NCBI GenBank assembly: GCA_022539475.1
Contig: VCMS01000157.1
Span: 60,468-124,467, forward strand
DNA from: Gracilaria domingensis
Taxonomy: Eukaryota; Rhodophyta; Florideophyceae; Gracilariales; Gracilariaceae
DNA length: 64,000 bases
Reading direction: 5' to 3'
The notes beneath the pieces were generated by a model, which worked only from the letters and a program-made list of their open reading frames with translations, had not been told where the DNA came from and ran no database searches. The position numbers and the translations under genes are program-made. This document shows, piece by piece, positions 1 to 11,854 of the stretch (the first letter of the stretch is position 1; each line of letters begins with the position of its first letter).

Positions 1-3000
1 GGTATGACGGAGTCAAGGTGCTGCTCATGAACATCTGATTTCTTTCCATTCGCTTTGCAACTGCTCGTCAGAAAGATCGCAAAGTCCAACCCCCGTTCCT
101 GTTCGGCTCTTTTCACGCCGAACATCCTCTCTCTTCTCCTGCATTGATTCAATCAAGCGGGCTTCCGTTACAGATCCATTTGCTGACTCATTTTGACCGG
201 GCAAGCTGGGATTCAACCTGGCGCATCACGTGAAGGCGGGTGAGTAGCACGTGCTCATCCTCTCTTTTAGCTACACGTACACTAATCCTATTTTTTTTCT
301 GACACCAAGGTGTGAAAAGGTGTTCTCTTTCAACGCAACTTGTAAGCACGAAGTGTTACTCGCAGTCGTTGGTGAGCACAGTTCAGTTGGAAGTTCCAAC
401 TTGGAACATGCTACACGTAGAAGTTCAAACCGTTGCTCGTGAAGAGCGCTCAGGGACCGAAGTAATTTCTGATGACTTTCCAATTCTTCTGTGCCACCCT
501 TTACCGAGAAGGCAAACCCTATCTTTCACAGAATCATTCTGCAATAATTGCGTGAGCAGTATTCATTGACCGGCTGCATGCAAGAGCCCATACCCAATAA
601 TATACGAGATACTATCTATGAGTTCGTACCCTTGATACGGCGTTGTCTAAATTCACCCGGCTTGTCTTTTAGTTTTCACAGAATCCGACCCGAATGGATC
701 GTCGAATCCATACCCATATTTCTCCGGCAAGCTGATCTGGCTACCAGCGCAGCCGGTATGCTGCCCCAGCATGTATATATACAGAGCTCCAAAATGAGTT
801 TGGAGGTTTTTATGTGTTGTTCTCACTGTGATCAGCCTTCATCCCAGAGTCCCCGACAAGCATTGTTCCTCACGAAGATCGTATTCTCCCCTTTTCACCC
901 TGTCGCTTCCTGTGTACAGAAGATAATACTGTTTGGCGATTGCGGCATCAGCGATAAAAAAGGTGCAGAACATTTTGTTCTTCGGTACCGTTTGACCAAA
1001 GCGCCTTTCTAGAGCTAGCGCAACGCCGCGAATGGGATCTTCCTATGTTAATAAGAGAATATCCTCATCAGTTTTTAGCCTTCTTAGCAAGAGAAAGCTA
1101 TTTGTTGATAGTGACAGATAGTTTGCAAATAATTTGTGAGATTCTTCTCATAGGGGCAACGCAAAACAAGGTGATCCTCATCGCTCAGTCCACCTGGGCG
1201 GCATCTACCCAGCAAGCGTATCTTCTACATAATATGCAGAAGAAACGCATATTATGCGTACCCAGTGGATGTAGACAAGCAGTATGTCCAACGAAAGCTG
1301 TACAAACTTCAAATAGTATTTGCTTCTTGTAGGCTAACCTACTTTCTCAGGGCCAACGGCATGGGCACAAGCAAAGCTTCCATTGTTGAGCATTGAGCAG
1401 TAAACAGTGTTCGACCACCTCCAGTAAACGCCTTCTCGGAAGCATTACGTCTCCAGCAATGTCCTCAATCCTCCACGGCGCGCATCATCCAAAATGAGCA
1501 GCACAATCGAGCAAGGCTTGCTGAGCGGCAGGCCCTCCAGGTGTTACAAAATGTCATAGAATCCATGAGAAAAAGCTTTCGCTTATGTCACATGAAGAAG
1601 CCTGTACCCGCACAGCACGACTGTTCCATATTATTCTCTAACCGATTACATTCACGAATTTGTCATGTGGTTGGCGTGGACCTGTCAATATTAACGCACC
1701 ATGGGCAACAGAGCAGCGAGGTGGGCGGACTCCTCGTGCGTACTACACTTTCTCACGTTAGGGAGCCACACATTGCTTTTCGGGGCACAGGAAAAATAAG
1801 GTCGGCACGATCACGTGTACAGTCGGTAGATCATGATGATTACGTGTAGATGGTGTGATCAACTTATGCAAAGTGTGCCGACAAGAGGAAGCAACACTCT
1901 TTGTGTGCTAAACTCTCTCAATCCCACGCCGTCGTACTACCTTCGTCACGGACGGAAGCAGGGTGGCCAACATTTTCTAAGGGCGAAGGCTAACGTTGTG
2001 CCGCGGTAGAGGGGTATCTGTGCACTGATTGCCAAATATACTTTTCGGTACAATCCCTGAGGGGGGCTCACATGTACCGTTGTAAAAGTCAGATACCCAA
2101 GTTGCCAAGGTCTTTAAGAGACGTAGGCAATGTCTATGCATTGCAGCGGGGCTTTTGTGCTGATGCACTATCGCTCCACTCGTTAGATATCTCTTTCATC
2201 CTCCCAAGTTTGGAATGAAACACGCTGGACTTGAGGGAAGGTTGGTGGGGGCAATTCGGCACGGATTGACGATCATTGATTGACAGTCGTGACAATGACA
2301 GATCTAGAATAGCTGTCACTACAGACGTTTGCACACTGAGTCCGAAACATTTAACGTCTCGGACTCAGTGTGCGAAAGTGGTGTTTGCTATGCATGAAGG
2401 AAACAAAAAGTGACAAGGCTACCCGTCATTCGGACATTTGTTTTCTTGTTGTATATTGTGTTCTTCTTCTTTGTTTGTGAAGAACTTGTTGCAATATCAT
2501 GTACTCAGCGGATGCTTACGAGACAGAACGGTGGCCTTGAAAAGTTGTGGAATTGCGCACGTCAGGAAGCCTAGCTTGCTAAGTTTCTAATATTAGATAG
2601 TGTGTGAAGCACAGTGTGCATCATGGTGACCGCGCGGCGGGGTAGAGTTATAATAATGCACGTGAGTTGTAGCCTTGTACCCTCCTCGGTAGATGGACAG
2701 CTACAGTATGCAACAGTGTTGAAAGGTGTGCTTGAGACTCGGACTGGCTGGCATCGTGCCATGATGTAGTGTACATGACGATGATGAGGTTGTGCAGCTG
2801 ATGGAGGTGAAAGTTTGGCAGCAGTTTACACGTACGTACAAGCGTAGAAGCTTAGCGTTCTAACCTTCCCCTGTAAGATGGTGTTCAGTGCAAGCTTTTG
2901 CTTCGTAGTTATTCTGGACGGAAATGGTGCACGTGTTGTGTTTTAAACCAAGGCGCTTGTAAACTTTGCGTGTGCGCAATTAGATACAGGAAAACGAGAA

Positions 3001-3300
3001 GAATGCGCATCACTCTTTGTGCGGACTTTTGTCATATTGGGCTGTGGATGGTCAAGAAGGCTGCAGAGCGTTGTGTGGTGGCAAGTTGGTGAAGCAGTGT
3101 ACGGATATGTTTCCGCAGTGAAGGGTTGTCGACGCGTGTTTGTGGACTGCACGAAACAGAAGCAAATCGGAGTGAGCTTGATGCGTGGTTACTGAGGACG
3201 GACATTTGCAGCGCGCTTTATCCAACAGCATTGGTGCGCTCTGCATGACGATGAGAATTGTGGTTGACGCACCGGGCGATGTGGAGCGCAGGAATTGGAA
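1..3300. other. Left intergenic region, no gene recognised
   Basis: All six frames hold only short open stretches without recognisable domains. I see no tRNA or rRNA. The clearest structure is a perfect 15-bp inverted repeat (2331-2345 with 2359-2373, 13-nt loop). A smaller 10-bp hairpin (CATAATATGC, 1228-1237 with 1247-1256) also stands out. Composition is moderate and then rises sharply near the right edge, where the G+C-rich block starts. It could hold regulatory sequence, old transposon remains or non-coding RNA. I cannot tell which. Confidence 0.5.
2331..2373. repeat. Perfect 15-bp stem inverted repeat
   Basis: GCACACTGAGTCCGA is followed after 13 nt by its exact reverse complement. It could be a terminator-like hairpin, the remnant of a small inverted-repeat transposon, or a regulatory palindrome. 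No gene end lies nearby. Confidence 0.7.
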
Positions 3301-4705
3301 CGGAGGGCGACAGGGAGGACTTGTTGGCGCAGGCGACGCGCAGAGAAAAACAGAAAGATACACCTTCGGCAGCAGCGCTGGAGCGCAGCTCTGGCGGCTG
3401 GCGGGTGAAGAGAGTGGAGCGGAATGGAGCGTCACGGGTTGGCGCGACGGTTGTGGCCGGCATGGCTGCGCGCACGTCATGGCGGTATGAGCGCGAGAAA
3501 GAGGGAAGCTCGAGAGCGGCGCACGGCTGCTTACACGCGCGCCTCGCAGCTACGCGCGCAGCACATGTACACGGATATTGGCGGTCGACAACGGCTGCCG
3601 CAGGTCGCACGCGTCTTTGCTTGCGCACGGGCGAGCGCGAAGCCGCCGCCGACGCTCGCGCGCGGGGGGGGGGGGGGGGGGCGCGGAAACGACGTGTGCG
3701 CGGCGGGCGATCAAGGCGGTACAGCGCGCGTCGCGTTGCATCGTAAGCATCGACGCGTCGCGCCCGCAAGAGCGCCCGCCGCGAAGGTGCAACATTTTAT
3801 CGCGCGCGCTCGATCGCTTCCGACGGCGGCGCGCGCCGCCTTCCGAAGGGGGGGGGAGGGGGCGGCGGCGCGGGGCGGCGGCGGCGTGGCATGGCCACCA
3901 GTCGGCGTGCCGCCGCCATTCCGCCGCCGCCGCCGCCCGCTGCCCGCCGACCGCCGCCGCCGCGCCGCCGCGCGCCGCCGCGCGCCGCCGCCGGCGCGCT
4001 GCGCGGCGCGGCGCGCCCCGCGCGCGCGCGCGCCGCCACCACACGCGGCGCCGCGGCCGGCCGCTTGCGCGCGCGCGCGCGCTTACAGCGGACAAGTCAT
4101 CGCGCGGCGGCGGCGCGGCGCGCGCGGAAAGCGCGCGCGCGGCGCGCGCGCGGCGCGATACGCGGCGGACGCGTCAGCGCGGCGGCGCGACGTGTCCGGG
4201 CGCGCGCGCGCGCGCTTGACGTGTCCGTGCGCGGAAAGCGCGCGGCGCGCGTGCGGCGCGCGCGCGCGCGTGCGCCCGGCCAATGGCGCGCGGCGCGGCG
4301 CGCTTGCGCGCGCCGTTCCGGCGCGCACTTGTGCGCGCGCCGTCGTTTGGCGCCGACGCACCTTCCACGTGCACAGCACTGATCCGCCGCCCACCTCTCG
4401 CCGTGACGCGTCTGCCGCCCTTCCAATTAGCCCGCCCGCGCTGCGCACATCGCCCGCGCCTTCAAAAACCGCCCAAAACCACCGCCCCCCCCTAACATTT
4501 CACCCCGTCCGTCCGCCGCCCCCTGCCCGCCATTTCCCCACCCCCCGTCCCCTCCCCGCCAAAACCCCACCCCCGCCCCCACCCCGCACCCCAGCCGCAA
4601 TCAAACACTCCCTCACCGCCCCACCCCCACCCCCCCTCCCACATCCCCCCCCGCTCCGCTCCTAACTGTACCACCATGGCCCACGACCTCCGCCGCGCAT
4701 GATTC
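3300..4705. other. CpG-rich upstream region of the kinase gene
   Basis: This stretch is almost entirely C and G, with long alternating CG runs, an 18-base G run at 3664-3681 and C-rich tracts before the kinase start. Long open frames exist on both strands, but they are Arg/Ala/Pro-only translations expected from such composition. None shows a domain. It contains one copy of the motif GCGCTTACAGCG (4079-4090), which also lies upstream of other genes in the window. I regard it as promoter and 5' UTR. Confidence 0.5.
4079..4090 (+). promoter_or_regulatory. Candidate promoter motif GCGCTTACAGCG
   Basis: A 12-base motif about 615 bp upstream of the kinase start. The same 12-mer occurs upstream of the PDI and LST8 genes, and the core TTACAGCG lies upstream of the small spliced gene. 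Its function is inferred from recurrence only. Confidence 0.3.
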
Positions 4706-6661
4706 ATGCCGCCTGTACATCATCCACACGCCTGTCGCCGCCCCGCATCAACCCCCGTCACTTCCAACGTCCGCATTCCACAACTCGCCTCGCCGCAGCC
4801 CTCGTTAACAGACGCCCTCCTCCCAACCGCATCCACCGCGCGCCGTCCCATCCCCCGCCCCAACTTCTCGTTTGACATGCACTCCCCTCCGCCCGCCCAT
4901 CCCGACGCGCCGCACCTAACTCCCACCACCTCCGCCTCGTCTAACGACTCTGCCCACTTTCGCCCCAGCCGCCGCCTCTCCGCCTCCCAACTCCAGCCGC
5001 AGCCGCTGCCGTCCCCGCTTCCCACCCAATTCTCCTCCCAAACCACCCTCGGGTCCTCCGCCGAAATTCACCCATCGCTGCCAGCGCCCGATTCACGTCG
5101 CGCCGTGCCGTTCACAATGTCGGCCACCCGCAGAAAACACGACCGCCCTTTGAGCCCCTCGGCGCCCGAGTCGCGCCCCACCAACCCCACCGTCGCCTCG
5201 CTTTCGGACCGAGTCGGTCGTCGTGATCATCCTTCGCGCGCCCAAATAGCCAAGCGCCTGCGCGGCGCCCATCCCATCTCCTCCTCATCCATTTCGTCGC
5301 TCACGGAGCTTGCCGCCGCGCAGCACTCCTCTGTCAGCGCCAGTAATAACCCCGCCGCCCTCCGCCGCCACCGCCGCCGAGCGTCCGAGTCGGTCGTGCC
5401 CACCATGTATCTTCCCCATCACAAGCGCCCCAACTCGCAGCAGCACATGTCGTCTGCGCCGGTGCCGCTGCACACCAAGCGCTGTCCGCTGGCGCTTGAC
5501 CACTTTGCGCTCAACAAGATGCTGGGTTCCGGCGGCACGGCCACCGTCTTTCGTGCCGAGGTGCTTCCGTCCTCGCTGGCCGCCTCCTACATTCCGACCA
5601 CCGAATTGGCGCTCAAGGCCGTGTCGAAGAAGGGCCTCACCCGACGCGCGCAGCATTATTTGGCGAGGGAGATTGCCATTCACCGCAATTTGCAGCATGA
5701 GAACATTGCCGCACTGTACGAGGTCTTTGAGGACTCGGCGGGCATCTATTTGGCCATGGAGCTGCTGCGAGGCAATGATTTGTACACCGCTCTCAAGAGA
5801 GAGCGAGCTGGCTTTCCAGAGCCCCTTGCGTTGCAAGTATGCGCGCAGGTGCTCAACGCCCTGCGCTACATGCATTCGCTTGGCTACGCGCATCGCGATG
5901 TCAAGCCAGAGAACATCATGTTCACGGAGAAGCCGTTTTACGCCGATGGCAAGCTGTCGTCCGTCAAGCTCATCGACTTTGGGCTGGCGAGTGCTCGCGA
6001 CCCGAATGCGTCCGACAAGGAGAAGCTCAGCTCGGAGAAATGCGGCACTGTACGTTATGCCGCGCCGGAAATTGTGACCGAGACATCGTATGTGCCAGAG
6101 CTGTGTGATATATGGAGTGTGGGCGTTGTGCTCTACTCGATTATTGCGCACCGAAACCCGTACACGGGACGTACGGAGAGGGAGGTTTTGCATCAGATTG
6201 CCAACACGCCGCTTTCGTTCAATACGCCCGAGTGGGAGAGAGTATCCAACGACACAAAGCACTTTATCCGCTCCTGTCTTTCTCTAAAACCTTCCGATCG
6301 GCCCAATGCTGCACGGGCGTTGGAGGAGGTGACCCGAATCATGAACGCTCTCGCTGACAAGCAGGTGGGCGACTCATTTGCGAGCCAACATCGCCACGCT
6401 GACATGCGTTCTTCCGCCAAGAGGGGGCAGCGTGAACTTTTCCGAGAGGATGTGTCGGGTTTTTCTAGCCACGTCACTCCGGATGCTGGCGCGAGCAACA
6501 GTCGTCGTCGGGACGGTAGCTCCACTGGGGACGGCAGCGATCCGCCGTCGAATAACAGCGGCGACGGCAGTGCACATCCGACAAACTTTTTGGATGGGCT
6601 GCTCGCCTGGTTTAGTGGAGGATCTACACCAGAACGGAACGGTTCTGAGAGCCCGCAGTAA
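4706..6661 (+). CDS. Ser/Thr protein kinase, CAMK-like
   Basis: A 651-residue protein with a long low-complexity Ser/Pro-rich N-terminus (about 1-262) and one kinase domain (about 266-540). Visible motifs are the glycine loop GSGGTATVF (274-282), the ATP-binding lysine in ALKAV (K304), the catalytic loop HRDVKPEN (D398, N403), the metal-binding DFG (D424) and APE at the end of the activation loop. The HRD arginine is present, so it is probably active and regulated by activation-loop phosphorylation. No EF hands or transmembrane segment are seen, and the Ser/Gly/Asn-rich C-tail looks disordered. The domain resembles CAMK/CDPK-type kinases, but the subfamily is uncertain. The start is the first in-frame ATG; later in-frame Met codons could also serve, since the N-terminal part is not conserved-looking. 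No intron is needed. Confidence 0.85.
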   Translation: MPPVHHPHACRRPASTPVTSNVRIPQLASPQPSLTDALLPTASTARRPIPRPNFSFDMHSPPPAHPDAPHLTPTTSASSNDSAHFRPSRRLSASQLQPQPLPSPLPTQFSSQTTLGSSAEIHPSLPAPDSRRAVPFTMSATRRKHDRPLSPSAPESRPTNPTVASLSDRVGRRDHPSRAQIAKRLRGAHPISSSSISSLTELAAAQHSSVSASNNPAALRRHRRRASESVVPTMYLPHHKRPNSQQHMSSAPVPLHTKRCPLALDHFALNKMLGSGGTATVFRAEVLPSSLAASYIPTTELALKAVSKKGLTRRAQHYLAREIAIHRNLQHENIAALYEVFEDSAGIYLAMELLRGNDLYTALKRERAGFPEPLALQVCAQVLNALRYMHSLGYAHRDVKPENIMFTEKPFYADGKLSSVKLIDFGLASARDPNASDKEKLSSEKCGTVRYAAPEIVTETSYVPELCDIWSVGVVLYSIIAHRNPYTGRTEREVLHQIANTPLSFNTPEWERVSNDTKHFIRSCLSLKPSDRPNAARALEEVTRIMNALADKQVGDSFASQHRHADMRSSAKRGQRELFREDVSGFSSHVTPDAGASNSRRRDGSSTGDGSDPPSNNSGDGSAHPTNFLDGLLAWFSGGSTPERNGSESPQ

Positions 6662-7955
6662 GGCTTTTTTGCAATGAAACACGCTCTCTCTCTCTCTTTT
6701 TCTTCTGATACACACATTATCATCATCATTCTTATTACATTATACACATATACATATACCAGTACATATGCACATTTACATACACACACACAGACACTTT
6801 TAAAACAAAAAAAAAAAAAAACAGAACAGACTTGTCTCACATTCAAGATTCTGCTCCAAGAGTGGCGCTATCACAGCGAGGGGGGGGAGGGGGGGTTTGA
6901 GAGAGGACCTCCGCACGCTGGCAGGAGACATACACACACACACACCTATTTCAGCATGCAGGAAGCTGCTCCACTGGTTACTTTGGCACTAACGCTCTAC
7001 TGGTATCTTTGTGGCTCACCCAGGACTCTGGCACTGCAGCGAGTGACGTTGACGCGCGGCAATATAAACCTTTTGTTAGCAAGTTGCAACCAAACTGATA
7101 GGTGCGGCGCGAAGCAGGAAAGCGCAACATTTGTGGCACATTGAAGGCTTTCCACCCTGGTTCCAACAAGGCACACGTCCTGCTCTGTACTGGTACACGA
7201 CGCGCAGTGACTTGTGTAGAAAAAGGGCGCAAGGCACTTTTTCGTTTAATATTATGCGTGTGACTTTGCCGCCGAGGACAACTCTCGTTGTCATCATCGC
7301 ATCATGTGAATTTACAACCGGCGCGAGTAGTGCCTTTCCTTGCTGTAGCGAGCAAAGAAGAGCCCCGTCGAGAGCAAAGCGACGGGCAACAGCCCGGGGG
7401 GAGAGCTCTGCAGTTGCTCCTTTGCTGCTGAATCACTGCCGCGTGGTCAGGCACAAGTGGTCTGGGGAAGTGGTCTGCACACGGTGTCGTTGCGTGAGTG
7501 GAGAGCTGTTACAGCACAGTAGGCGAGGGGTTTGCATGGGGTTGGGGGGTTGGGTTGGGGGGGGGGGGGAGGGGGGAGCAGGTGTTTCTCTTTGATCAGG
7601 GGAGATATAGAGATTTAGCTTTGCTGGCGTCTCTTGTGTGCGTGTGGAAGGTGAAGATTTGAAGATTCACGTGTGTGTGTGTGTGTGTTGCTGTGTTGTA
7701 CAGTACCAAGGGTATCATAGATGCATATGTGTCCGTTGTCTCATGCGTTTTCGCAATGCGAGATATATAAACTAAACAAACTGTGGTGTGTGTGTGTGTG
7801 TGTGTGTGACTCTCCAAACACATGACGGCGCGTCGACCGACGGACGGAGTGAAAAGGGAGAAGAAAAAAAGGAGAGGGAGCTGTTACGCGTAGAATGACG
7901 AGCACATGATGATGATGTCACTTGGCGCGCGCGCACGATTGGTTGCATGGTTGGC
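6662..7955. other. Convergent intergenic region with microsatellites
   Basis: This is the 3' flank shared by the kinase (+) and methionine aminopeptidase (-) genes. It holds CT, ATC and CA tracts just after the kinase stop, a G-rich stretch around 7540-7577, and two GT runs near 7671-7688 and 7782-7808. No coding frame with domain content is seen. Confidence 0.6.
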
Positions 7956-9095
7956 TCATGATACATTGGCGTGCTCCCACCAGAAGTTGGGCCCCTGAGG
8001 AAGACGGGCAGTGAGAACCTCGCAACCATCATCCGTTACAAGAATGGTGTGTTCAAACTGGGCGGAGCGACTGCCATCGGCCGTGACGGCGGTCCAGTTA
8101 TCCGGCCAAGTATCGTCCCGCCAGCCGCCGGCATTGATCATAGGCTCGATAGTGAAGCACATGCCGGGCTTGCACATGCCGACAGCCCTGTTCTTCTTGT
8201 AGTGCGGCACGTTTGGGGCGGTGTGAAACTGTTGTCCGATGCCGTGGCCGCAGTAGCTGCGCACGACGGAGTGGGCGTTGGCCTTGGCCACTTTGTCAAT
8301 GTGGGCGCCAAACTCGCGGAAGAGCGCGCCGGGCTTGACGCGCTTTATGGCGGCCCACATGGCGTCGTGCGCGGTGCGGATGAGCTGCTTGTGCGGCGCG
8401 GAGACGTTGCCGATGCAGATGGTCTCGTTGAGGTCGCCGTGGTAGCCGGCGTGGTACAGGGTGATGTCGATGTTGAGAATGTCGCCGTCCTGCAGCGGGC
8501 GCTGGTCCGGGATGCCGTGGCAGATGACCTCGTTGACGCTGGTGCAGCACGCCTTTGGGAAGCCGTAGTAGTTGAGCGGGCTCGGGTACGCGTGGCGCTG
8601 CACGCAGGCGGCGTGCACGAGCTGGTCGAGCTGCTCGGTGGTGACGCCGACGTTGGCGGCGCGCACGGCAATGTCCAGCACCTCGCGCGCCAGGCGGCAC
8701 ACCTTGCGCATGGCGGCGACGGCGCGCTCGTCCAGCACGGCGAAGCTGGTGCTGGTGCGGTTGAAGCGCTCCTCGGCGCGCGGCACGCCGTCGGCGGCGT
8801 AGTCGGGGCGCGCGATGGACGGCGGCACGGCGCGCATGGGCATGAGCAGCTCGGCGGCGCGCAGCTCGCCCGTGTAGCGGTAGTCGGCGAAGGCGGCGCG
8901 GCGGCGCTTTGCGGACGGGTCCATGCCGCGCGGCAGCGGCGACGCGGCGTGCAGCTGCTTGTGCGCGGGCCACGAGGCGCGGAAGCACTGCTGCGAGCAG
9001 AAGTAGCTGTCGGCGACGAGGTCGATTTCGAGCTTGACGCAGGTGGGGCAGCGCAGGCTGGCGCCCTTTTCGCAGGCTGGCGACGCGCACTGCAT
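7956..9095 (-). CDS. Methionine aminopeptidase type 1
   Basis: A 379-residue cytosolic metalloprotease that removes initiator methionine from nascent proteins at the ribosome. The N-terminus carries the double zinc-finger module of eukaryotic MetAP1 (CASPAC, CPTC, CSQQC, then HKQLH). The pita-bread catalytic domain follows, with every metal ligand visible: the conserved His in ICHGIPD, Asp in NIDITLY, Asp in HGDLNET, His in GHGIGQQFH, Glu in TIEPMIN and the last Glu in FEHTILV. The start chosen is the Met directly before the first zinc-finger Cys. The frame is open further upstream only through a TTTG-repeat tract that I take as 5' UTR. It is divergent from the splicing-factor gene and shares a short promoter region with it. 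Confidence 0.95.
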   Translation of the reverse strand: MQCASPACEKGASLRCPTCVKLEIDLVADSYFCSQQCFRASWPAHKQLHAASPLPRGMDPSAKRRRAAFADYRYTGELRAAELLMPMRAVPPSIARPDYAADGVPRAEERFNRTSTSFAVLDERAVAAMRKVCRLAREVLDIAVRAANVGVTTEQLDQLVHAACVQRHAYPSPLNYYGFPKACCTSVNEVICHGIPDQRPLQDGDILNIDITLYHAGYHGDLNETICIGNVSAPHKQLIRTAHDAMWAAIKRVKPGALFREFGAHIDKVAKANAHSVVRSYCGHGIGQQFHTAPNVPHYKKNRAVGMCKPGMCFTIEPMINAGGWRDDTWPDNWTAVTADGSRSAQFEHTILVTDDGCEVLTARLPQGPNFWWEHANVS

Positions 9096-9412
9096 GCTCT
9101 TTGTTTGTTTGTTTGTTTGTTTGGCGGGGGAAGGCGCGGGGAGAGGGGAGAGGGAGGGCGCAGCGGGTGCAGCGGGGTGGGGGGTGGGTGGGGGTGGCGA
9201 GCAAACCAACTACGACGACGGGGGAGCGCCAGCGACAGGATGATGATGATGAGAACGATGACAGGGCGGCGCAATTGCGCAATTGGCGCAATTGGCGCGC
9301 GCGCGCGCAAATGGGTGCTGACAAGCGCGGCCGCCGCGCGCGCGCGCGCACAAAGCGCGGCGGCCACGCGGCCGGCGCGCCGCGCCGCGCCGCGCCGCCG
9401 CCGCCGCGCGCA
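9096..9412. promoter_or_regulatory. Divergent promoter between MetAP1 and splicing factor
   Basis: About 320 bp between two divergent genes. It contains a TTTG tandem repeat next to the MetAP1 start, G-rich tracts, and the palindrome GCGCAATTGCGC at 9269-9280 followed by two GCAATTGGC-like repeats. The same palindrome lies in the other divergent promoter of the window (24673-24684). No TATA box is obvious. Confidence 0.45.
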
Positions 9413-9939
9413 ATGCTCACCGACAGCCACCACTCGTCCGGCGCGCCTCCGCCGCCGCGCGGCGGCGCGCCGCGCAGCGCGTCGCCGCGCGCGCCGCGCC
9501 GCGCGCCGCGCCGCGCGCGCTCGCGTTCGCGCTCGCGCGCGCGCTCTCGCTCTGGCTCTCGCTCGCGCGCGCGCTCGCGCGCGCGTTCTCGCTCTCGCTC
9601 TCGCTCGCGCGCGCGCTCGCGCTCGCGCTCGCGTTCGCTGTCGCGCTCGCGCGCGCGCTCGAGCTCGCGCTCGACGCGGCGGCGCGCGCGCGGCGGCGCG
9701 CGGCGGCGGCGGTCGCCCACGCCGAGCAGCTACGACAGCTACGACAGCTCCGACAGCGACTCGTACTACTCGAGCGGCGGCGGCTCGCGCTCGCGCAGCG
9801 CGCGGCGCGGCGGCGCGCGCTACTCCGACTCGGGCAGCTCGTACAGCGCGAGCCGGTCGCGGTCGCGGTCGCCGCGCCGCCGCGCGCGGCGCGGCTACTC
9901 GCCGCCGGCGGCGCGGCGCGGCGGCGCGACGCCGCCCGC

Positions 9940-9975
<36 letters not shown>

Positions 9976-10686
9976 CGCGCGCACGCGCACGCGCACGCGC
10001 ACGCCGCCGGCGCGGCGCGCGCGGCGCTCGCGCTCGCCGCGGCGCAAGCGGCCGCGCGCGCGCGGCGCGCGCGGCGAGGCGGACGCGCGCGCGCGCGACG
10101 CGCGCACGGTGTTTGTGTGGCAGCTGGCGAAGCGCGCGCGCGCCGACGACGTGCTGCGGCTGTTCGACGCGGCGGGGCGCGTGCGCGACGTGCGGCTGGT
10201 GACGGACCGCTACTCGAGCCGCCACAAGAGCGCCGGCTACGTCGAGTTCTACGAGCAGCGCGCGGTGGAGCGCGCCGTCGCGCTGTCGGGCGTCAGCCTG
10301 TGCGGCTTCCCGGTCGCCGTGCGCCGCATCGCGCCGCCGCGCGCCGCCGCCGACGACGACGACGACGACGCGTACGCGCGCGAGCGCCGCGCGCGCGCGC
10401 GCGCGCACGAGGGCGCGCCGGCGCCGGCGGCGCCGGCGGCGTCCAACTCGATCGGCTGGTCGACGCGGCGGCCCATCCGCGCCGTCGACAAGCACGGCGC
10501 GTTTGCGGGCGCGGCGGCGGCGGCGGGCACGGGTTGGCAGCGGCGCCACGCGCGAGCTGGTGTCCATCGAGGAGCTCAGGCGGCTGCTGAACCCCAACAA
10601 GCTGCCGGTGGCGGGCGCGAAGCGCGCGGCGGCGGACGCGGCGCTGAACGGCGCGCTGGCGGCGAGCAATGTGCGCGACGGTGACG

Positions 10687-10723
<37 letters not shown>

Positions 10724-11495
10724 CGCGCCGCGGCGGCTGTACATTGGGTCGATTGCGGCGGGCGTGGGCGAGGCGGAGCTGCGCGCGCTGTTTGAGCGCT
10801 ACGGCGCGGTGCGCTCGGTGGCGCTGCAGCGCGAGGCGAACGGGCGCTCCAGGGGCTTTGCGTTTGTGGAGTTTGGCAGCGCGCAGCACGCCAGCAGCGC
10901 GCTGCTGCAGGCGAACGGGCGCGCGCTGGGCGGGCGCGCGCTGACGGTGGCGCTGGCCGGCGACGCGCGCGCGCCGGGCGCGGCGGCGGGCGGCGCGGGC
11001 GGCGCGGGCGGCGCGGGCGGCGCGGGCGAGCGCGTGCCGCTGCCGCTGGTGGAGGTGGCGGGCGAGATTGACGACGGGCGCGACGGCGGCGTGGCGATGA
11101 ACGCGGCGCAGCGCGCGATGCTGATGCAGCAGCTGTCGCGCGGCGAGGCGCTGGGGCACAAGCTGCGCGGCGACGTGCGCAAGCTGGCCAGCTGCGACGG
11201 CCGCTCGCGCTCGCTGGTGCTGAGCAACCTGTTCGAGCCCGGCGGCGAGGAGGCGGGCTTCGAGAAGGAGCTGCTGGAGGAGGTGCGCGACGAGTGCATG
11301 GCCAAGTACGGCAAGGTGGTGCACATGCACGTGGAGACGCTGTCGCACGGCGTCGTTTACGTGCGCTTCAGCGCGGAGGCCGAGGCGGCGCGCGCGCGCG
11401 CGCAGCTGGCCGGGCGCTGGTTTGGCGGCAAGAAGATCGCCGCCGCGTTTGTGGACGACGCGCTGTACGAGCGCCGCTTCCCCGGCGCGCGCTGA
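9413..11495 (+). CDS. RBM39/CAPER-type splicing factor (one frame change)
   Basis: An SR-like nuclear splicing factor of the RBM39/Cc1 family, which links 3' splice-site recognition proteins to the spliceosome. In order: a long RS/SR dipeptide domain; RRM1 (about 10100-10330, RNP2 VFVWQL, RNP1 KSAGYVEF); an acidic linker; RRM2 (about 10732-10960, RNP2 LYIGSI, RNP1 RGFAFVEF); and a C-terminal UHM (about 11210-11490) with the diagnostic GRWFGGKKI. RRM1 and the UHM match RBM39 closely. The reading frame changes once in the RRM1-RRM2 linker, between about 10500 and 10545. Removing a 40-nt GT-AG segment (10501-10540) restores the frame exactly, and so would removing one G from the GGG at about 10530. 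I cannot separate a tiny intron from an assembly indel. The start is the Met before the RS domain. Confidence 0.88.
10501..10540 (+). other. Possible 40-nt intron in splicing-factor gene
   Basis: Begins GTTTGC and ends TTGGCAG. Its length (40, i.e. 3n+1) exactly reconciles the two frames, fusing KHGA to GATRELVSIEEL. It lacks a pyrimidine tract and is much shorter than the 79- and 318-nt introns found elsewhere here. Longer alternatives with the same acceptor also fit (donors at 10459 or 10441). A one-base insertion is equally possible. Confidence 0.3.
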
Positions 11496-11517
11496 GCGCA
11501 GCTCGGCAGTGTAGCGC

Positions 11518-11523
11518 TCAGGG

Positions 11524-11586
<63 letters not shown>

Positions 11587-11819
11587 AAAGCGCGCGGTGG
11601 CCACGACGGCGGCGCGGCGGTCGCGGTGGTCGCGGTGGTCGCGCGCGCGCACGCGCAGCACCACGCCCTCGAAGGCGGCGGCCGCTCCCGCGGCGCGGCG
11701 CACGCGCACGAGCACGGCGCGGTCGCGCGGCGTGACGGGCGCGCGGAAGCGCGCGCTGTGCAGCGCGCGCACGGCCAGCGGCGGCGGCGGCGCGGGGGAG
11801 CGCTCGGCATCGGCGGGGG

Positions 11820-11854
<35 letters not shown>

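Noticed and set aside
3-38. Possible last 11 codons of a plus-strand gene (YDGVKVLLMNI then stop)
   Set aside because: Looks protein-like, but far too short to support without the upstream sequence.
548-1012. 154-codon plus-strand frame in the left intergenic region
   Set aside because: No domain, hydrophobic pattern or codon bias to support coding.
3424-4665. 413-codon plus-strand frame upstream of the kinase
   Set aside because: Only Arg/Ala/Pro strings from CG runs, in a different frame from the kinase; taken as promoter/5' UTR.
7971-10202. Plus-strand long frame over MetAP1 and into the RS domain
   Set aside because: Antisense of a firmly identified MetAP1, and no domain of its own.
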